Origin: Aplysia californica | Lineage: Eukaryota > Mollusca > Gastropoda > Aplysiida > Aplysiidae | Assembly: GCF_000002075.1 (NCBI RefSeq) | Contig: NW_004798358.1 | Span: forward strand, 103,698-167,697 | Length of the DNA: 64,000 bases | Reading direction: 5' to 3' | Shown here: one piece after another, positions 25,901-40,900 of the stretch | Layout: each line of letters begins with the position of its first letter | Position numbering within the stretch: the first letter of the stretch is position 1 | The notes under the pieces: model-generated | Databases searched by the model: none | Seen by the model: only the letters and a program-made list of their open reading frames with translations | Told to the model about the DNA's origin: nothing | Translations under genes and position numbers: made by a program

Positions 25901-28900
25901 CCTTGAACCTCTTCCCATCACCCAAACCAGTTCGGAGCCCAAGAGAGAGTGTAAGAGGTGCAGGGATGCTCTCTCAGAGACATCGAGCAAAAAGAAAAGA
26001 GCCAATGAGACATATCACTGGTGTGCCGTGTGCAAGACCCCCTCTCTGCATTCACCTGCGCTTTGTAAGGTACTACATGCAGCTGAATTACTGCCAAACT
26101 GACGAGTAACTCTAGACATCAGAAAAATGTAAGTGCTGAATATTATTATTTGCATTGTGCCTTTACTTACTCAAGCAAACTGAGAAAAACTTACTATTTT
26201 TATGTTTGTTCACATGTTTATTGGGACCATCATTGCATTTTGGGGGGGGGGGGGAATTTCAAATGACTGGGAAAATCATGAAAAAAAACTAATAAATACA
26301 AAGATATTCAAGTTATGTTTTTTTTGCATTTTGTTTCGTGCATGTTAAACAAATGCGCCTTCAAATTTAGTTAAGATCCAGTCATTAGTGAAGTCAGTGA
26401 GATATTTTTTTAATGCACCGAAAACGCTAGTGCAAACGGCTTGTTGGGTCAAAACGGGTCCAGTCTGAAGTGAGTTCATGTGCTAAATTTCTCCACTGTA
26501 AAAGAAAATACAACAACCTTGGCAAAGGACAAAAAAACTAAAGGCTGCTGAACTTACTCTAATGTATCAGACTCTGACTGTGACCGCTTCATCTTTTTGT
26601 CCACGGGGGTTTGACTTCGCTTCCTCTGAGGCACAGAAAACAGAAAGTATTAACACTTACAGTACCAAAGGCTCATATAGTGAAAAACCTTCAAGTATCG
26701 CACCAGTTTAGAATGCTGAAGCCGCCGTATAATTTTGTTTTAATCTAAAAAAACCTTGGCAGCCCAAGGAACACGCTTTAGAAATTTTTAGAGGTTCATC
26801 AACCATTCACCTTTCATAAAGAGTGACTTCCACTGGTATTTACTTCAGTTCTGTAACTGTTAACAGACATGGATTAGAAAATACGGAAAACCAATTCTGA
26901 CATCATTGATTCGGGATGTACTTCAATTGATACAAAGTTAACAGGATAAATAGAATCAAAAACCAGTATTATTCATCACTTACAGTCTTAATGAATTCAG
27001 CAAATGAAGGAGGTAGTAGGGGAAATTCACAAATATTACATCACTGGCTCACTCTTTTTAGCCTTGAAATCCATGTCAATTTTACAAACAAGAAGAAAAA
27101 AATGCTAATTTCTCATTAAACATTTATCATAAATAGTGCACAATAATCCCATTTACTTTTATATTATCTAAACATAAATCAGTGAATGCAACCAATAATT
27201 TACTTACAACAAACAGCTTGAGGCAATCCTAAACTTTAATCCATTTCATCTACCTCAAGAGTTGTTTAGTTTTAGTTTTAGTAAGTTTTACGGCACTTGC
27301 AACACAATAAGGTCATAGAAGTGCCGGAGAATAGATTATGTGTTACAAGAGAGTAACAACAAACACACAAAAAAAGGATGAGAGATAAGGACGACAGATG
27401 TTAGATAGGAAAGAAGGAGCAAACCACACCAGAGCACCCACCAACCACCCACCTCAAGAGTTGTTCCCCATATATTTCAAAAGCATTTAAAACATTCATG
27501 AATTGGGCAATAATGGTTTGACAATCTTCTCAAAACTATCAGCCAGAAATCACTCACGGTTGGGGACAATCGTAACCCTTCTACAGAGGCTCTGATATCC
27601 TCTATGGTGCCTGCAGGGGCTGCTGTGGTTGGGCTGAGTGGACGAATCTCAACTTTGATTTTCCTCCGACCCTCATCCTCTGAAGACAGAAATTGGTAAA
27701 CAGTCAAGTGTGTGGATCAGAATCTCTTCAGGCTTTCTCAAGCTTTTAGTTACTTCAAAAAACAGAAACACATTTTTTTAAAAACAGCCCCCATGTACAC
27801 ATGAACAAGTAGAGATAAAAATATAACTACCCAAAACTCACCATTGTCTATTAGTTGCATACTGACTCCAAGTCTAAAAAAAGAGACACTTGTTAATGAG
27901 ACAAATGCACACCAACAGGCAGCAGAAGAGAACTGGAAACAGCAGTTTTAAAAAAGGAGAAGTCATTCGTCAAACATTTTCCCTTCTCTTCTGTTCAGCT
28001 GAACAACAATTTTCTGGGGGGTGGGGGGGTAATTTTGCAGCACATTAAATAAAATGGTGTCACTGTTATGATATATTTTATTAAAAATATCAACCATGCA
28101 CAATTATACCCCCATATGCCCTATATTTCCCCCCCATCTTCCCCACCCCTTCATAATACAGGACTGCACAACTCATGCGGACCTTTAAAGGCAAAATATC
28201 TGACTTTGAAACACTACACACATCAACAATGTAAGCACCAACTAGCAAGCAAAGATTGAGAATATTTGACTCAAGAGGTACATTACCTCATTTAAAAAAT
28301 ATTTTTTTCCCCCTCATCAACCAGGTAAACACAAATTAACTATCCAGGCGAAGGTCTGAGGAAATTAAAGGCACTGCCCTTGCACACTCACCAGAGTCAG
28401 AGTCACTGTCACTGGAGTACCAGCTATTTTTATCACCGTTATCTGGCTCCGTTCAGGAAATTTACATAAAAAGCGACAGATCTTGCTAATATCTCATGCC
28501 AAAAATATGAAATACAAACTCAGATATTTTCTTGTTACCTTAAACAAGACGCCAAGCCCATGTCAAGACCCAGTCATCTTAGGGTGGTATATTTATATAT
28601 CAGAAAAACCGAATGCAGAGTAGTGGGCCTGCTATTAAAAGTACAACCAAAACTTAATGCATTATGATTTTATCATTATTACTGAAGACTTCCAATATAA
28701 AAGCATGTTTCCAAGTACAGTAGTCTCCGCCTAAGATCCCGGTGCACGGGAGCAAGGAAATGCGGGATCTTAGGTAAACCGGGATCTTAACCGACAAACC
28801 CAGGGAAGAATCTATTGTGACCCATGTTAAGGCTCACAATCAGTAAAATGTTCTCCCTCCACTCTACAATGAACTGACGTGCCCGCTTGGTGGGTTTATT

Positions 28901-31900
28901 GGCATATGGCGAGCAAAGAGTGGTTAACGTTGATGACCTATCACGGTGCATTGTGGGATGAGGCGTGCCATTTTAACTTATTATCCTATCATGAGTCTCA
29001 AGATCTACGCTTATCCAGTTGCCCCTCCCCTTTACCTGTCCAAAATTTATAGCTTTCCATCTCTGACCAAGTCCCCCCCCCCCCCCCACAAAACCGCCTT
29101 TGTCGTTACACACCATTACATTGTGAACACACCAATTAAAATTCAGTCCGTCTCGCAAATTGGGGAGTAGAGACAACTGCTGCAATGGTCAAGGAAGAGT
29201 TCACGGTTCGATGTGATCCCGCCTGGAGCGAACGTGTAGGCCCTACCCACCCAGCGAGTGATGCAAGTTTAGGGGGAGAGCTCAGGTGTGAGTGCGATGT
29301 TCGGGGAAAACAAACACGTCGGTCAGTTCACACCCCGGTGTGATCCTGTGGGGGGCAAACATTGTATCGCTTCATTGAGTTTTACAACTTGTATGTGATC
29401 ACATTCACGAGAGTGGCTGATCTCTGACACGACAGACAGTTTATTGATCTCAACTTTTCATTCTTGGTTGATCAGCTGTGCCCGTCTGCGTTTTTGTTTC
29501 GCAAATTATGATCTGAAATGCGGGATCTTAGCCGAATGTCGACCATCAGAGCGGGATCTTAGGGGAGACTTTTGTATAGTAAAAATTCTGTTTTCCTAAA
29601 ACAGCGGGATCTTAAGCGAACCGGGATCGTAAGCGGTGGGATCTTAGGCGGAGACTACTGTATCACCGAAGACTTTGAAATTGGGAACTGAACAAAATAT
29701 CATGCAGAAGTGTAAGCTGAGCCTAAAAACCATGAAGACATAACAATAAATTCTTTTTTGAGGAAATTTTTTTAAAAAGCCAGAAATAAATTACTGGTGG
29801 ACAACAACAAAAAGCTATATCCTAACACAAGCAGTAGGAGAATGCAAAACTTGAAATAATTTTTGACTATCCAACAAAAATTGTTATGTAGAATAAAGGA
29901 TACTGTCCATGGAATGATCAGGTCGTATTCGGTAGCCTTCTTCATCCACTTCAATATTCTGAAACAAAATCAAGATAAACAAGTTAATGGTAAACAACAT
30001 ACCTTTCAAGTGAGCAAAATCCAGTAAAACATTTTTTAAATGTGTTCCTTTTTATTCAAATATGTTTACAATGTTTATTTGTTGAACCCATTTTCTAAAA
30101 ATAAATCAAGAAAATTTGTTAGAAGAATATATACAAAACCCATCAAGCAAAATGAAATCATGAATCGAAAAATATTTTTTTTTAAACAACTAATCTATCT
30201 CATTAAACAAATTCAAAAACAGATATAAGGCCTTTAGAAAGACCAATTTACTCAGATTAATTTTCTTGCTAAAATTCTGTAGGAAAATAATGATCGTACT
30301 CAGACTCAAAAATATTTCAAAGGAAAGCTAGAAGTTTACTCACAGCATCTTGACTCTCAGCATCACTGAAACAAGTAGGAAAAGAAACACACAGTGTTAT
30401 CTATTAGATGCATAAGGAGCCAGTACAACACAAAATACTTCACACATTCTTCAAGTCAACTCCTTGATAGCACAAATAGCTTCAAGTACCACATCTGAAA
30501 CAAGACGTCAGATATCATGGTTTGTTACACATTTCTGTACTTCGATGCACTAAAAATATATACTATTCTCTATTTTTCAAGTCATCAATCTGATAAATAC
30601 ATCTACATCCAATCAGCATACTCAAAGATTTTTGGACCGATTCATTCTTTATTTGTTTACAGTCTTCTCAATCATTTACAGAACAGTTACAGAGTGAACA
30701 CTACTGAACCATCTCTTCCTGTAATCTTATAGAAACCATGATGAAACACGAACAGGAAACACAGCCTCCACAACACGACAACCCAACAATCTGGGCTTAC
30801 ATATGCCCTAAATTAGCTATGTAAGTTCAGTGGCTTAATTACAGCTATGGCAACAAAAGAATTAATGAAAAGAATGCTACTGTACTTACTTTGATTCATT
30901 GTCTTTATCATCTTTATCTTTTTTACTGCTCTTCTTCTTTTTCTCTTTTCTTTTATTCTTGTTCTTCAAAAACCCTGCAAAAATATACAAATACAAAACC
31001 AAGTTAACATGACTTATTTCAAAGGTCATCTTTGTGGACTTTAGAGACACAAACTTATTATTCAATGCACTTTTAATAAAGCAAGTTGCAACATGCATTG
31101 CTCTACCAAAAAGAAAACCCAACCATGTTTGATGAGCATCAAAAAGAAAGAAATCAAGACCCACACAAATTAGATTCTTGGTACATTTACTTGCAATATG
31201 GATAAAAATAATGCTTTATCAGTGTTAATGATCTATTGGGTCTATTTAATGAGAAATGAACTGCGAGAAGTCTTAAATGCGGACACATCATGAAGAATCC
31301 TTCAGCTGTGTCATATTGGTGTAATTAGACATTCTAAAACTAAGTCAACAGCTTTTAATTTACTCATAATTTGGAAAAACAACAGAAAGGGTGGGTGCAA
31401 ATGTTACATAAGTTTTGTTACAGGTTAAGTGACAACAGAGTCTCCGGTCATTCCAGTACGAACCTAATGAATTTATACTTTGTTTGATTTCAATTTCTGC
31501 ATTTCAACAGCACTCTTTCTGCAGCTTTCAAAGATGTCCTCAAAATCATGTGATTGACTTTTCCGAATTTCTCTCACAAGCAGCCTACAGCTACACACAG
31601 CATAATACAGAAATCTGATCAAGAGTTCTGCTTAAGCATCTCCATGAAATATGTTGTCTCATAACTGTTAAAGAAATATTCATGCTTGTCTCTACAACTG
31701 AAAGTCCAATCAACTGGTACGAGTATGATGTTTACTGAAACAATTGAGTTATCATATGATCTTTCTAAAAACTTACGGAGTCAGTTTCTCTACAACAACA
31801 GATATAGACACGTAAAACTGCAGAATGCAAAGCTGGAGGCACAGTTAGTAAAAAGCCTTTTGTATGACACTGAACAAGTATCCATAAAGCTGAGATGAAA

Positions 31901-34900
31901 AGCAGGCACTAGCTTCACCTACTGGGACAAGTATTCATTAAATTACATCCAAGAATAAATTCAAGCCAGTCTTGGATTTATTCGCCCCCCTGAAACACTA
32001 GGATTTGCAGACAAATACTAGAAGAACTAGATCTAATAACGTTAATGTAGCAGTGAGTGTGTCACATATGCAAAAGAGAAAAATTATGTATAATCACTAA
32101 AGGGAGAGCTTGAGAGAGAGAGAGAGCGCCTTTGGGAATGGCCTAAAGACACTACAGTCAGTGGCACTGGGGGGGGGGGGGGGGCGCATATACCACATTC
32201 AATGAAACATCAGTTGGAGGGGACCAGCTACTAAACATTAAGTATTACCATAACATTTTCACTGATGCTAATGTAGTCACATGGTATTTTAGACACATCC
32301 TTGACTGAAAATAAAAGCACTATTGATGGGGTTTTCTTATACGTTTCAAGCCGAGTTTGTGCGAGTTACACAGTTCGAGAATAACACAAACACAATAACA
32401 CAATGCAGCACATGAAAGCAAGAGGACAGTCAGTATAACAAAATGGGGTAAAGAAGTAAAGAGTCACAATTAAGAACCCTCCTCACCAGCAGTTTTTTTT
32501 TAACTGCATGAATTTCTAATTATTTTCAGTTTGGGTACTTTCACAAACACAACCTTATTTTCACCAAAATATCCAATATGAGGGTGAATACGATCTGAAT
32601 CCAAAAAAATCCAGAATTGATAGACACATTCTCTGCAAATCACAACAGAAAAAGACCTCCTATTTTAATCCACTTAGTCCTAATCTTTACTCTCCTCCCC
32701 CTAGTGGCACTGAACAGTCTCATAACCAACAGTGCACATCTTTTTTCCACCACAAAAGTAGAACAGTTTGAAAGTTTCAATATTGGAAGATCAATTCAAA
32801 GGTTCCGTATAACTTTCAATCATCCTAGACCTACCGAATACAATGAAGGTAAGATATTTTTACTAATACTGGCCACAATTTTGTTCTGTAAAGATTGTGA
32901 AAACATTTGCAATCTGTGTGAGTAAAGGAAAATGTGACCCTTCTCCGTTGGTGCTTGTGACACAAACATGACTTGCACACGACAAAAACATCTAAGGCAA
33001 AGAAGAGAATTCCTTCAATTGGTAACAACAACTATGATTCTAAAATCATTCATAAAGATTCATGCCAAATGATATTTCAATAGGGAACATGTTTGACACA
33101 CACATAGACACAATGCTAAAATATTATGCTCTGTGTTAACTTATTCAACAAGGACATCAAATAATATTATTAAAACAAGATAAAGATTTATAATACAAAA
33201 GATTTACATAATGGTATTTCTCTAACCGTCCATATTCATTGAACAACATAGATCATACTTGTTAGCACAAGTTCAAGGCACACAGAAAGATGCAAAAAGA
33301 AGACTGGAAAAACAGTAGGAAAAACAGAAATCATCAAGTTGAAAAAAAGCAAAAACAAAACAAGCAGCTTTCTCCACCTCCACCAGCAAAAAACAAAACA
33401 AGAGAAGCCAAGCACCAAGTTACAATGAGGAAACAATCCAACAAGTAACTATGAGAGCTCAAGCATTGCCCAAGAGATGGAGTTGAGATCTCGCTGAGAA
33501 TCATTCACTGAAAGAAAGAAGAGACCTGAAATGGGAAAACTGCACAGGACCTGTGACATCTATTCACTCAACACCCTCAGATAAAACGGCCTACTCATGA
33601 ACACAACACAACAGCTTATCCCACACACCACAATGCATCCACAAAAAAAAGCATGCGTTCATACACATGAAAGGAGATAAACCACACAATCCAACACAAC
33701 ACCAAATGCAGATTTCTAAGAAACTGAAATCAATTCAAATCTACTTCAACACCAAAGTTCTACAGCCCAGTCAGCAGGGAGATTGTGAAAGACAGAGAGA
33801 AAGAGCCAAAAAAAAAAGAAGCAGCAAAGATGAAGAGAACACTGCTCCTAGTCACAATCTATATTTGTTGTAACCTGTGCAAATACAAATTAACATAACA
33901 TAACACCACAAGACACAGTCAAAACACTTTTTACTGGCAGGAACATACTGAACCTTCTCAATGAAGTTTTAAGAGAGAAACCTTTACTGTTTGAGTCCGA
34001 GGCATAAAGAAAACAAAACCAAAAGCACGAACCAATGTGACTAAAAGAACAACAGGAAAAATCAGGTAATTTTTCCACAGAAACTACAAGCTATACACAC
34101 TTGACTAATGTTTCACTATAAACTAATTCACAACTTTTTGGGACAATCAATACTCTGCCTTTAAAAAAAAACAACCTACTCTGGGTCAGTTACTACAGTT
34201 TCTCAACTGATGTAAACAAACTAAACTATGCCAGACAAGCTATGCAATAAAGAAGTGGAATGTTTTTGTTTTATGTTCAATAGAAATATGTATTTAACCA
34301 TACACTAAATATCTTTTCAACTGACAGTCATCTATGAAGCTTTTATATTAAAGGTCATATTTTCAAATAATAATTATTTCGATTATTTTAAAAGTCATGT
34401 CTTCAAATTGTTATTCATTTGATGATTTAAAAAAATATATTTATTGAATTGTGCAGTGAGGTACTGTTGTGAAGGCACTAATCAACACTGAACACGACTG
34501 AGCCTCCCAGCTGACACAACACTCACAAACATGTCACACACATGCCATGTGTTAGTTGACAAGGGATTTGTGTCATACACTGATGCTCTTACCAGTGTCT
34601 CAAAACAATGAAAGATTGAAAAAAGGAACACTCAACCAATACCCATGGAAAAAATTTTCAGACTATCACAGACATTGGAAAGTAATAAAACTATAGAAGC
34701 AAAGTTAAGCAGAAAAAAGAATGAAGTCTAAATTTTCTGATAAATTCCAAATATTTACTTTTTCTTACCTTATTCAATTACAATAACATTGCAGTTACAA
34801 TTCAAGAGAAAAGCAAATATTTAAAAAAGTATTTAGTTTGTTTTCAAAATCCATGTTCAATGGCATACATGTTTTTGGTTTGCATATCTACAAATTTAGC

Positions 34901-37900
34901 ATTTGATATTTGCAAAAACTAGCTGCAGTAGGAAAATACCCTTAATCAATAGGAAAAGCTCCCCAGACCCCTCTTATCCGTCACAGAGCACTGTGATTTC
35001 GGTAAGAGGAGCAAAACCCAGAAAGGAACAGAAAAAGCAAAAAAAGAAACCACTTCAAAACCCACCAATTTAACAAAAAGAGATTAAAAGGAAAACCCCA
35101 ACACATCGAGGAAGTACTGGTGGTTACACGATACACATAATGCAAAGAACAACGACTATGCAACAGTAAGGCTCCAAGAGAAAGAAGCTCAGTGTGTTTA
35201 CATGTGCGCGACACGCGTAGTTTGACGCTGCGACTCAGCGGGCCTGGCTGGTCGGAGAGCACAGGGCTGCTGCCGCTCCCAGAGGCCTCTGAAATCACAG
35301 GTAGGATCCCAGGAGATTACAAACACAGGACCCCCAGGGGTAGCCATGGCGGGGGGAGGGGGTGGGGAGGAATGAGGAAGAGAACAGGGGACAGAGAGAG
35401 ACGGGAGTGACAGGAGAAAAAGACACAGGGAGAGACAATGAGAGAGGTGGGAGAAAAAGGGGGAGACATGGAGGGAAAACAAAGGAAGATCAAGGGCAGT
35501 GATAGGGGGAGAGAGAGACAGGGGAGAAAAAGGAGAGAGACAGGAGGGAAATATAGGGGGGGGGAACAGAAAGGGGTGCAAGACAAGAGGGGGAGAAAGG
35601 GGAGAGGCAAGGGGGAGGGGGGAGAATGGGGAGAGACGGGGGATAGAAAAGGGTGAGACATTTGGAGCAAGGGGACGAAGCAGGGGGGGAGAGACAGGAG
35701 GAGAGGACAGAGGGGTGGGGATGGGTAGACAAGGATAGCAAGCAAGAACGGGAGGGATTAAGGGAAAGGCGGAAGGGGGAGGGGGGGGGGGAAGAAAGGG
35801 GAAAGGGACAAGGTTGAGAGACAGGACATACCCAGGAGGAAGAGTAAAATAATGAAACAGCAAGATAAAAGAAATGCATCTATCTCTCTCTCTACATAAA
35901 TATATCTCTGTGTGTGTGTATATGTGCATATATTTGTAGGAAAGCTGACTGAAGGTTTACAGTAAAAAAAAAAATATCATACAACATATAAATATAAATA
36001 TACATGAGAAGCTAGTAAGTGAAGAAATTGGTGTTGCAGAAAGAAAATAAGATCATAGAATCAGTCCTTTTTTCACACCAAACTGCTGCCTGCCAAATTT
36101 GCAACTCTCTTTTCATTATTACATTTTGCAATCTTAGGCAAATAAATTCGTGCCTTCAGTCAAATCTGTGGCTTCAGTATTCAACATTTAAAGGATGAGA
36201 CAAGTGAGACAACAACAGCAAATTTCAACCAGCTTCTTCTTTGACATGCAGAATACATTAGGTCTACTAAAGACTTCAGTACTTACAGAAAATCATCCCA
36301 AAGACCCCTCATATTTATGCAGCATTTATATTATAAAGAAAAGGAGCCAATTTCGATCACATTTACACAGTATTCAAAGCATTTGTTCCAATAAGTTGTG
36401 AGAATCTGTCAATACCCTGACAGCATCCAGGAAACTTCATCTACTTCACATGGACTCACCATGTTGAAGTGTTTCTTTAAACTACTCCATTCTCTACTCT
36501 TATGTGTGCACACATTACTAGAATTCTTTCAAAAAATATTTTTCTAAAGGAAACAAAGGTCTGTAATTAATACCGAAAGTGTAAAAGAACAGACCCTTGT
36601 ACAGCTTCCTCACTATGCTTCCTTTTTCTTTCTGTCTTGCCTTTTTCAATTCCTTTTATAAAAACCAACGGCTATCAGAATTCCCCTCTAAAGACATCTG
36701 ATCTGCGCACCTTTCTTAAACAAGTGTAATTAATCAGTCCCCTACAAGGAGATATGGTAAGAATTCAGTACTCAATACAGCAAATATACTGGCAGTTACT
36801 TCATTATCTTACCAAAAGCCCCTTCCCAAACCCAACATCCTCCATTAAAAAAATTAAAATTGTTAAAAAAATTCTGCTTCAAACAACAGAGTTGCCTGTA
36901 AGAAGGGAACTGAATGCTAGTCTGCATCCTGAATCTACATCACCGATTTCCTCCACCTTGGAAAGAATAGCACTCAACCACATCTACGAGAGAAGTAACA
37001 GCAAAATATCTGGAAACATTGCTTTAGTACTAATGAAATGAAAACAGCTAATGAAAACCCCACGACAGGAAAATTAAAAACGCTCTTAGAGCTGTGCTAT
37101 TAGTCAACAGTAAAAAAACAAACAAAATATAACAGAAGTAAGGAAGTGCAACTGCATCGTAACAGGAAAATACACCCCAAAAAGATACACAGGAATTGTC
37201 CTGAATGGAAACAAACAACAGTAAATGAATCAAGACTTGTTTGCAGCAACAAAAAAATATTTTTAAAAAATTCAGAATAACCCACTTTCATTCCAAAATA
37301 TTTTGTGCCCATCAATATTTCTGTTCAGCACGACTCAAGTTTCTTTTAAGCATGTTTACAACTTCAGGTCTTGATGCAGAGCACTCCAATTGTTAATAAT
37401 GCTGCATGATACAAGGCCACTAATAACTGATGATCTACAGAAAGCAAAAACTTGAGACCAATTTACCACCAAAGGCTGCTTCCATAGCTGGAAATAAGTA
37501 TCACACTTTTAGTGAGAATGATGATACTGGCTGTGACAATGATTGTCAGGAGCAAATTTTGAGTAGGCCTATATTCAATATTGTTAATGTTGCCTCAATA
37601 ATCACATAACACAAAAAAAATATCTTACGGCTTCTGCTGGTTACTTTAGCTGTTTCACAGCTTGCAGTGGGCGTGGCCAGCGCAGAGCAGTCATTTCTTA
37701 CCACATCGCAAAAGATATTCAGGCATTGAAAAGCTTGTTTAATATTACTACCAAGTGTGCACATCACGTCACTTTGTGTGAGCTGAAAGGTTCAACTTAC
37801 TCACTGTGACACCATACAACTTCAAATCTTCATTCAGAAAACAAATTTCTCAAAGAATGCCCCAAGACTGATGATGCCATGGTTGGGACTTTTCACTTTA

Positions 37901-40900
37901 ACAATCTGGATTGTGTGCACAACCTTTTGGCTCAAATGCTTAGTGTGGCAGTGGTAAGCAGACCCCCCCACCCCCCAAAAAGCTATGTCAATTTTGGTGT
38001 GAGAAGAACACACAACAGATGTCACTCAATTTCAAAATGAAAAGGGTGGTTATCAAAGAACACTGAAAGATACAAAGAAATATTCACAAGTCCTTACAGT
38101 CCGTCTGACACAGCCAAGGTAAAATCATACCTTGTTTGGGATACATGACTCCCAAACCAACGAATAATAATGGTGATATTGTGTAATCTCTTTTCATCTA
38201 CTACTTACAAAAAGCAGAACACAGAAAAATACAAAATGAGCAGTGGTGCCCAAACGATTTATGCTCTCTCCCTAAACCCACAGACTCTCGTGCTATCAGG
38301 ATACATTGATAAAAATGTCAAGTCTTCTCATCACACACAGACAAAGTAAACTACCTTGCTTCTGTTTCTCAGTGACAGCATCCTTCTTGTCTCCACTTGG
38401 TTCGGGGGACATGGGTCTGTTGGCTGTCAGGCTGGACACATCAGGCTCCACAAACTCTATTGGACCTGGAATTGATTTGGAGACAAGGGAAAGGCAAATG
38501 GTGAGAATCTGTCCATTGAGGTATTGAGAACTGAACAAGGACATGGGGTTTTCTCTAATTGAGTACAGAGAAGCACATTGACACAAAAAAGGTCACTAAA
38601 AGTCATTAAGTGCTGAGGAAAGGTTATATAGACAAAAACAACACGAGGGAAAGAAAAAAAAAAAGAAAAAAAAAGAGCAATAGCACCTGCAAGTGGTGCC
38701 TCCAAAACAACAGAAATATGATGCATGAGAAATAGCAATAAAATTTCACATTGCATGTAAACAAGCAGTAACACAAGCAAAGACAGCTAACTACAAACAT
38801 ATAAATGCACATATGCATGAACAGGCTTTACATAAAAAATAAACCAAATGTAACCTTTTCCTTCTTTGTGGAAAAGAAAAGGGAAAAAAATGGCTTAAAA
38901 ACAAAAAGAAAACGTACCAGGTTTTTCATCCCCTGTGCCTTTCTTCTCAATGAATGTTGACATCAACTTTTGCACTGTCATCTCTTCACAGTTCTGCTTG
39001 AATTCTTGATGCACCTATAGCATTTTGGTAAACAAATTTTTGAAGATTTAAGAGGAAAGTACATACAGCAAGAACAACTCCAGATGGCAATTGAGGTAGG
39101 GGATGATCCCAAGAGACTTCTCAGAGAAAAGCAGACAAGATAAAGATGAAGAAAAAAAAATCGTCCGGAAGCTTCCTTGAGAATATTGACAAAAAGACAA
39201 GACCAAACAAAAAGAGTCCTTATGCAAATTTTCATAGATACAGCAGCAACCAAACCTACTGAGCTATAGAAATGATCAAGAAAAGTATGCCAAGAAGTAC
39301 ACAGAAGACAAATGAATAAATCCTCTCTACTTAAAAAAACAACAACATTTAATCATAACTCACAAAAGATTTCGGATGTAAAAGCTGACAACAACAAAAC
39401 CCCTCCCCAAAAAATCAATGTGTAAAAAGGACAAAAGTTCTCTCAAAATATAAAAAAAATATGACGATCACAGTTTGGCAATAGAAGCTTTGGCTTAGAA
39501 ACAGTTAGGGGGCTACAGATAACATTAATCACTTAATAAAGGTATGTATGAGCTAATTCACTACCAAATGCAAGAATAAATATGACTTCTCTGTCTCTTT
39601 CTGCCTCTTACGCAAGTCCATTCCAAGTCTCTCTTCTGACAATTACCTCCTGCAAACATGCCCACACAAAGAAACAGTTATAAAAAGTCTCTTCTAGAGG
39701 GTGCGGTGGCCAGTGCGTTCGTCTCAAGCCTCGATTCAGACACGGATTTTTTTCAGCCCCCTCCTGCCCACCCAGCAGTAATGGGTACCTGATTTCGAGT
39801 TGGGGAAGTAAAGGCGGCGTGGAAAGGAAATGGCCACCCTACCACAATATGCAAAGGCCCAGGAAGTTGTCTCACTAACAAGGCAATCCCCAATGTCCGG
39901 ATCAGATGCGGGAACAACTTAATTTTTTAAACTAAAAATACTCAGTATTGCTTTTGTAAACCTACCTGTCCTAACAGAGCATGTTCATTCTCCCATGACT
40001 TGGCAAATGTGTCGATAAAATCCTTCATTTGACAAATATGCTCTTCTTCCAGTTCCTGATAGTGCTGTAACAAGAATAGAGTCAGAGCGTGTAGATAAAA
40101 TTACGCAAACCAAAAGTACAAAACTATATGTATAAAATACACATGATCAGTCTTTGAAAACACCCATTTTCCTTTCACTATGAATACTTTACAGACAATA
40201 GATGAACTTCGATAAATAAACATTCCAATCCAGACATGAAAATTAAGACATAGAATCTCTCACATATTCTTGTTGGCAAAAGAAAAATATGCTATTATAT
40301 TGAATCATGCTTTATAGGGGGTGCCCACATGCGCGGTCGGGTCGGGTCGGGCAGCTTTCTTGTGGTTTCAGTGCACACTACAACCCCATCGCGATTGTAC
40401 CCAACGACCTGGAAGTTAAAAGTAGAGAAACCTTTAACCTACATGCGACTACACAGAGGGCTACGATTGGCTGAACCTTTGACCCATGAATACATAAAAT
40501 AGGCCAACGATACTCTTGGACTTCCCGCCCTCCCTCTCTCAGTCTCTCTTTCTGTGTGTGTGTGTGTGTGTGTGTCTGTGTGTGCATGTGTGTGTGCGTG
40601 CGTGCGTGAGTGCTTGATTGCTTTATTGTCTCTTTCCTTTCTTGTCTATTTTTCACTTCCCATATCAGAAACCTAGATCTAGCAATGTAAACATTGCTAG
40701 ATCTAGATCTCTGTATACATCTCTCAACTTATCGCTCTCCCTCCCTGTCACTCTCACCACCCTCCCTCTGTAGTGCTCCTCCTCCTCCTTCTTATTCGTC
40801 TCCTTCTTCCTCTAGGCCTATGAGCGCTCCAAACCCGCTGTGAGAAGTGAGAAGACGGTCAAAGGCCTGAGACCGAAACTGGGAATTCCCAGAATACCTA

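Noticed and set aside
35198-35929. A 243-residue Pro/Ser/Leu-rich open frame on the minus strand
   Set aside because: It is the translation of the long C/T tract; composition alone keeps the frame open, and overlapping frames are open too. Only the 87-nt exon at its lower end is credible.
37546-37767. Possible extra FCHO exon (minus)
   Set aside because: There is a plausible GTAAGA donor but no polypyrimidine acceptor that gives a consistent phase; the residues do not resemble the FCHO linker.
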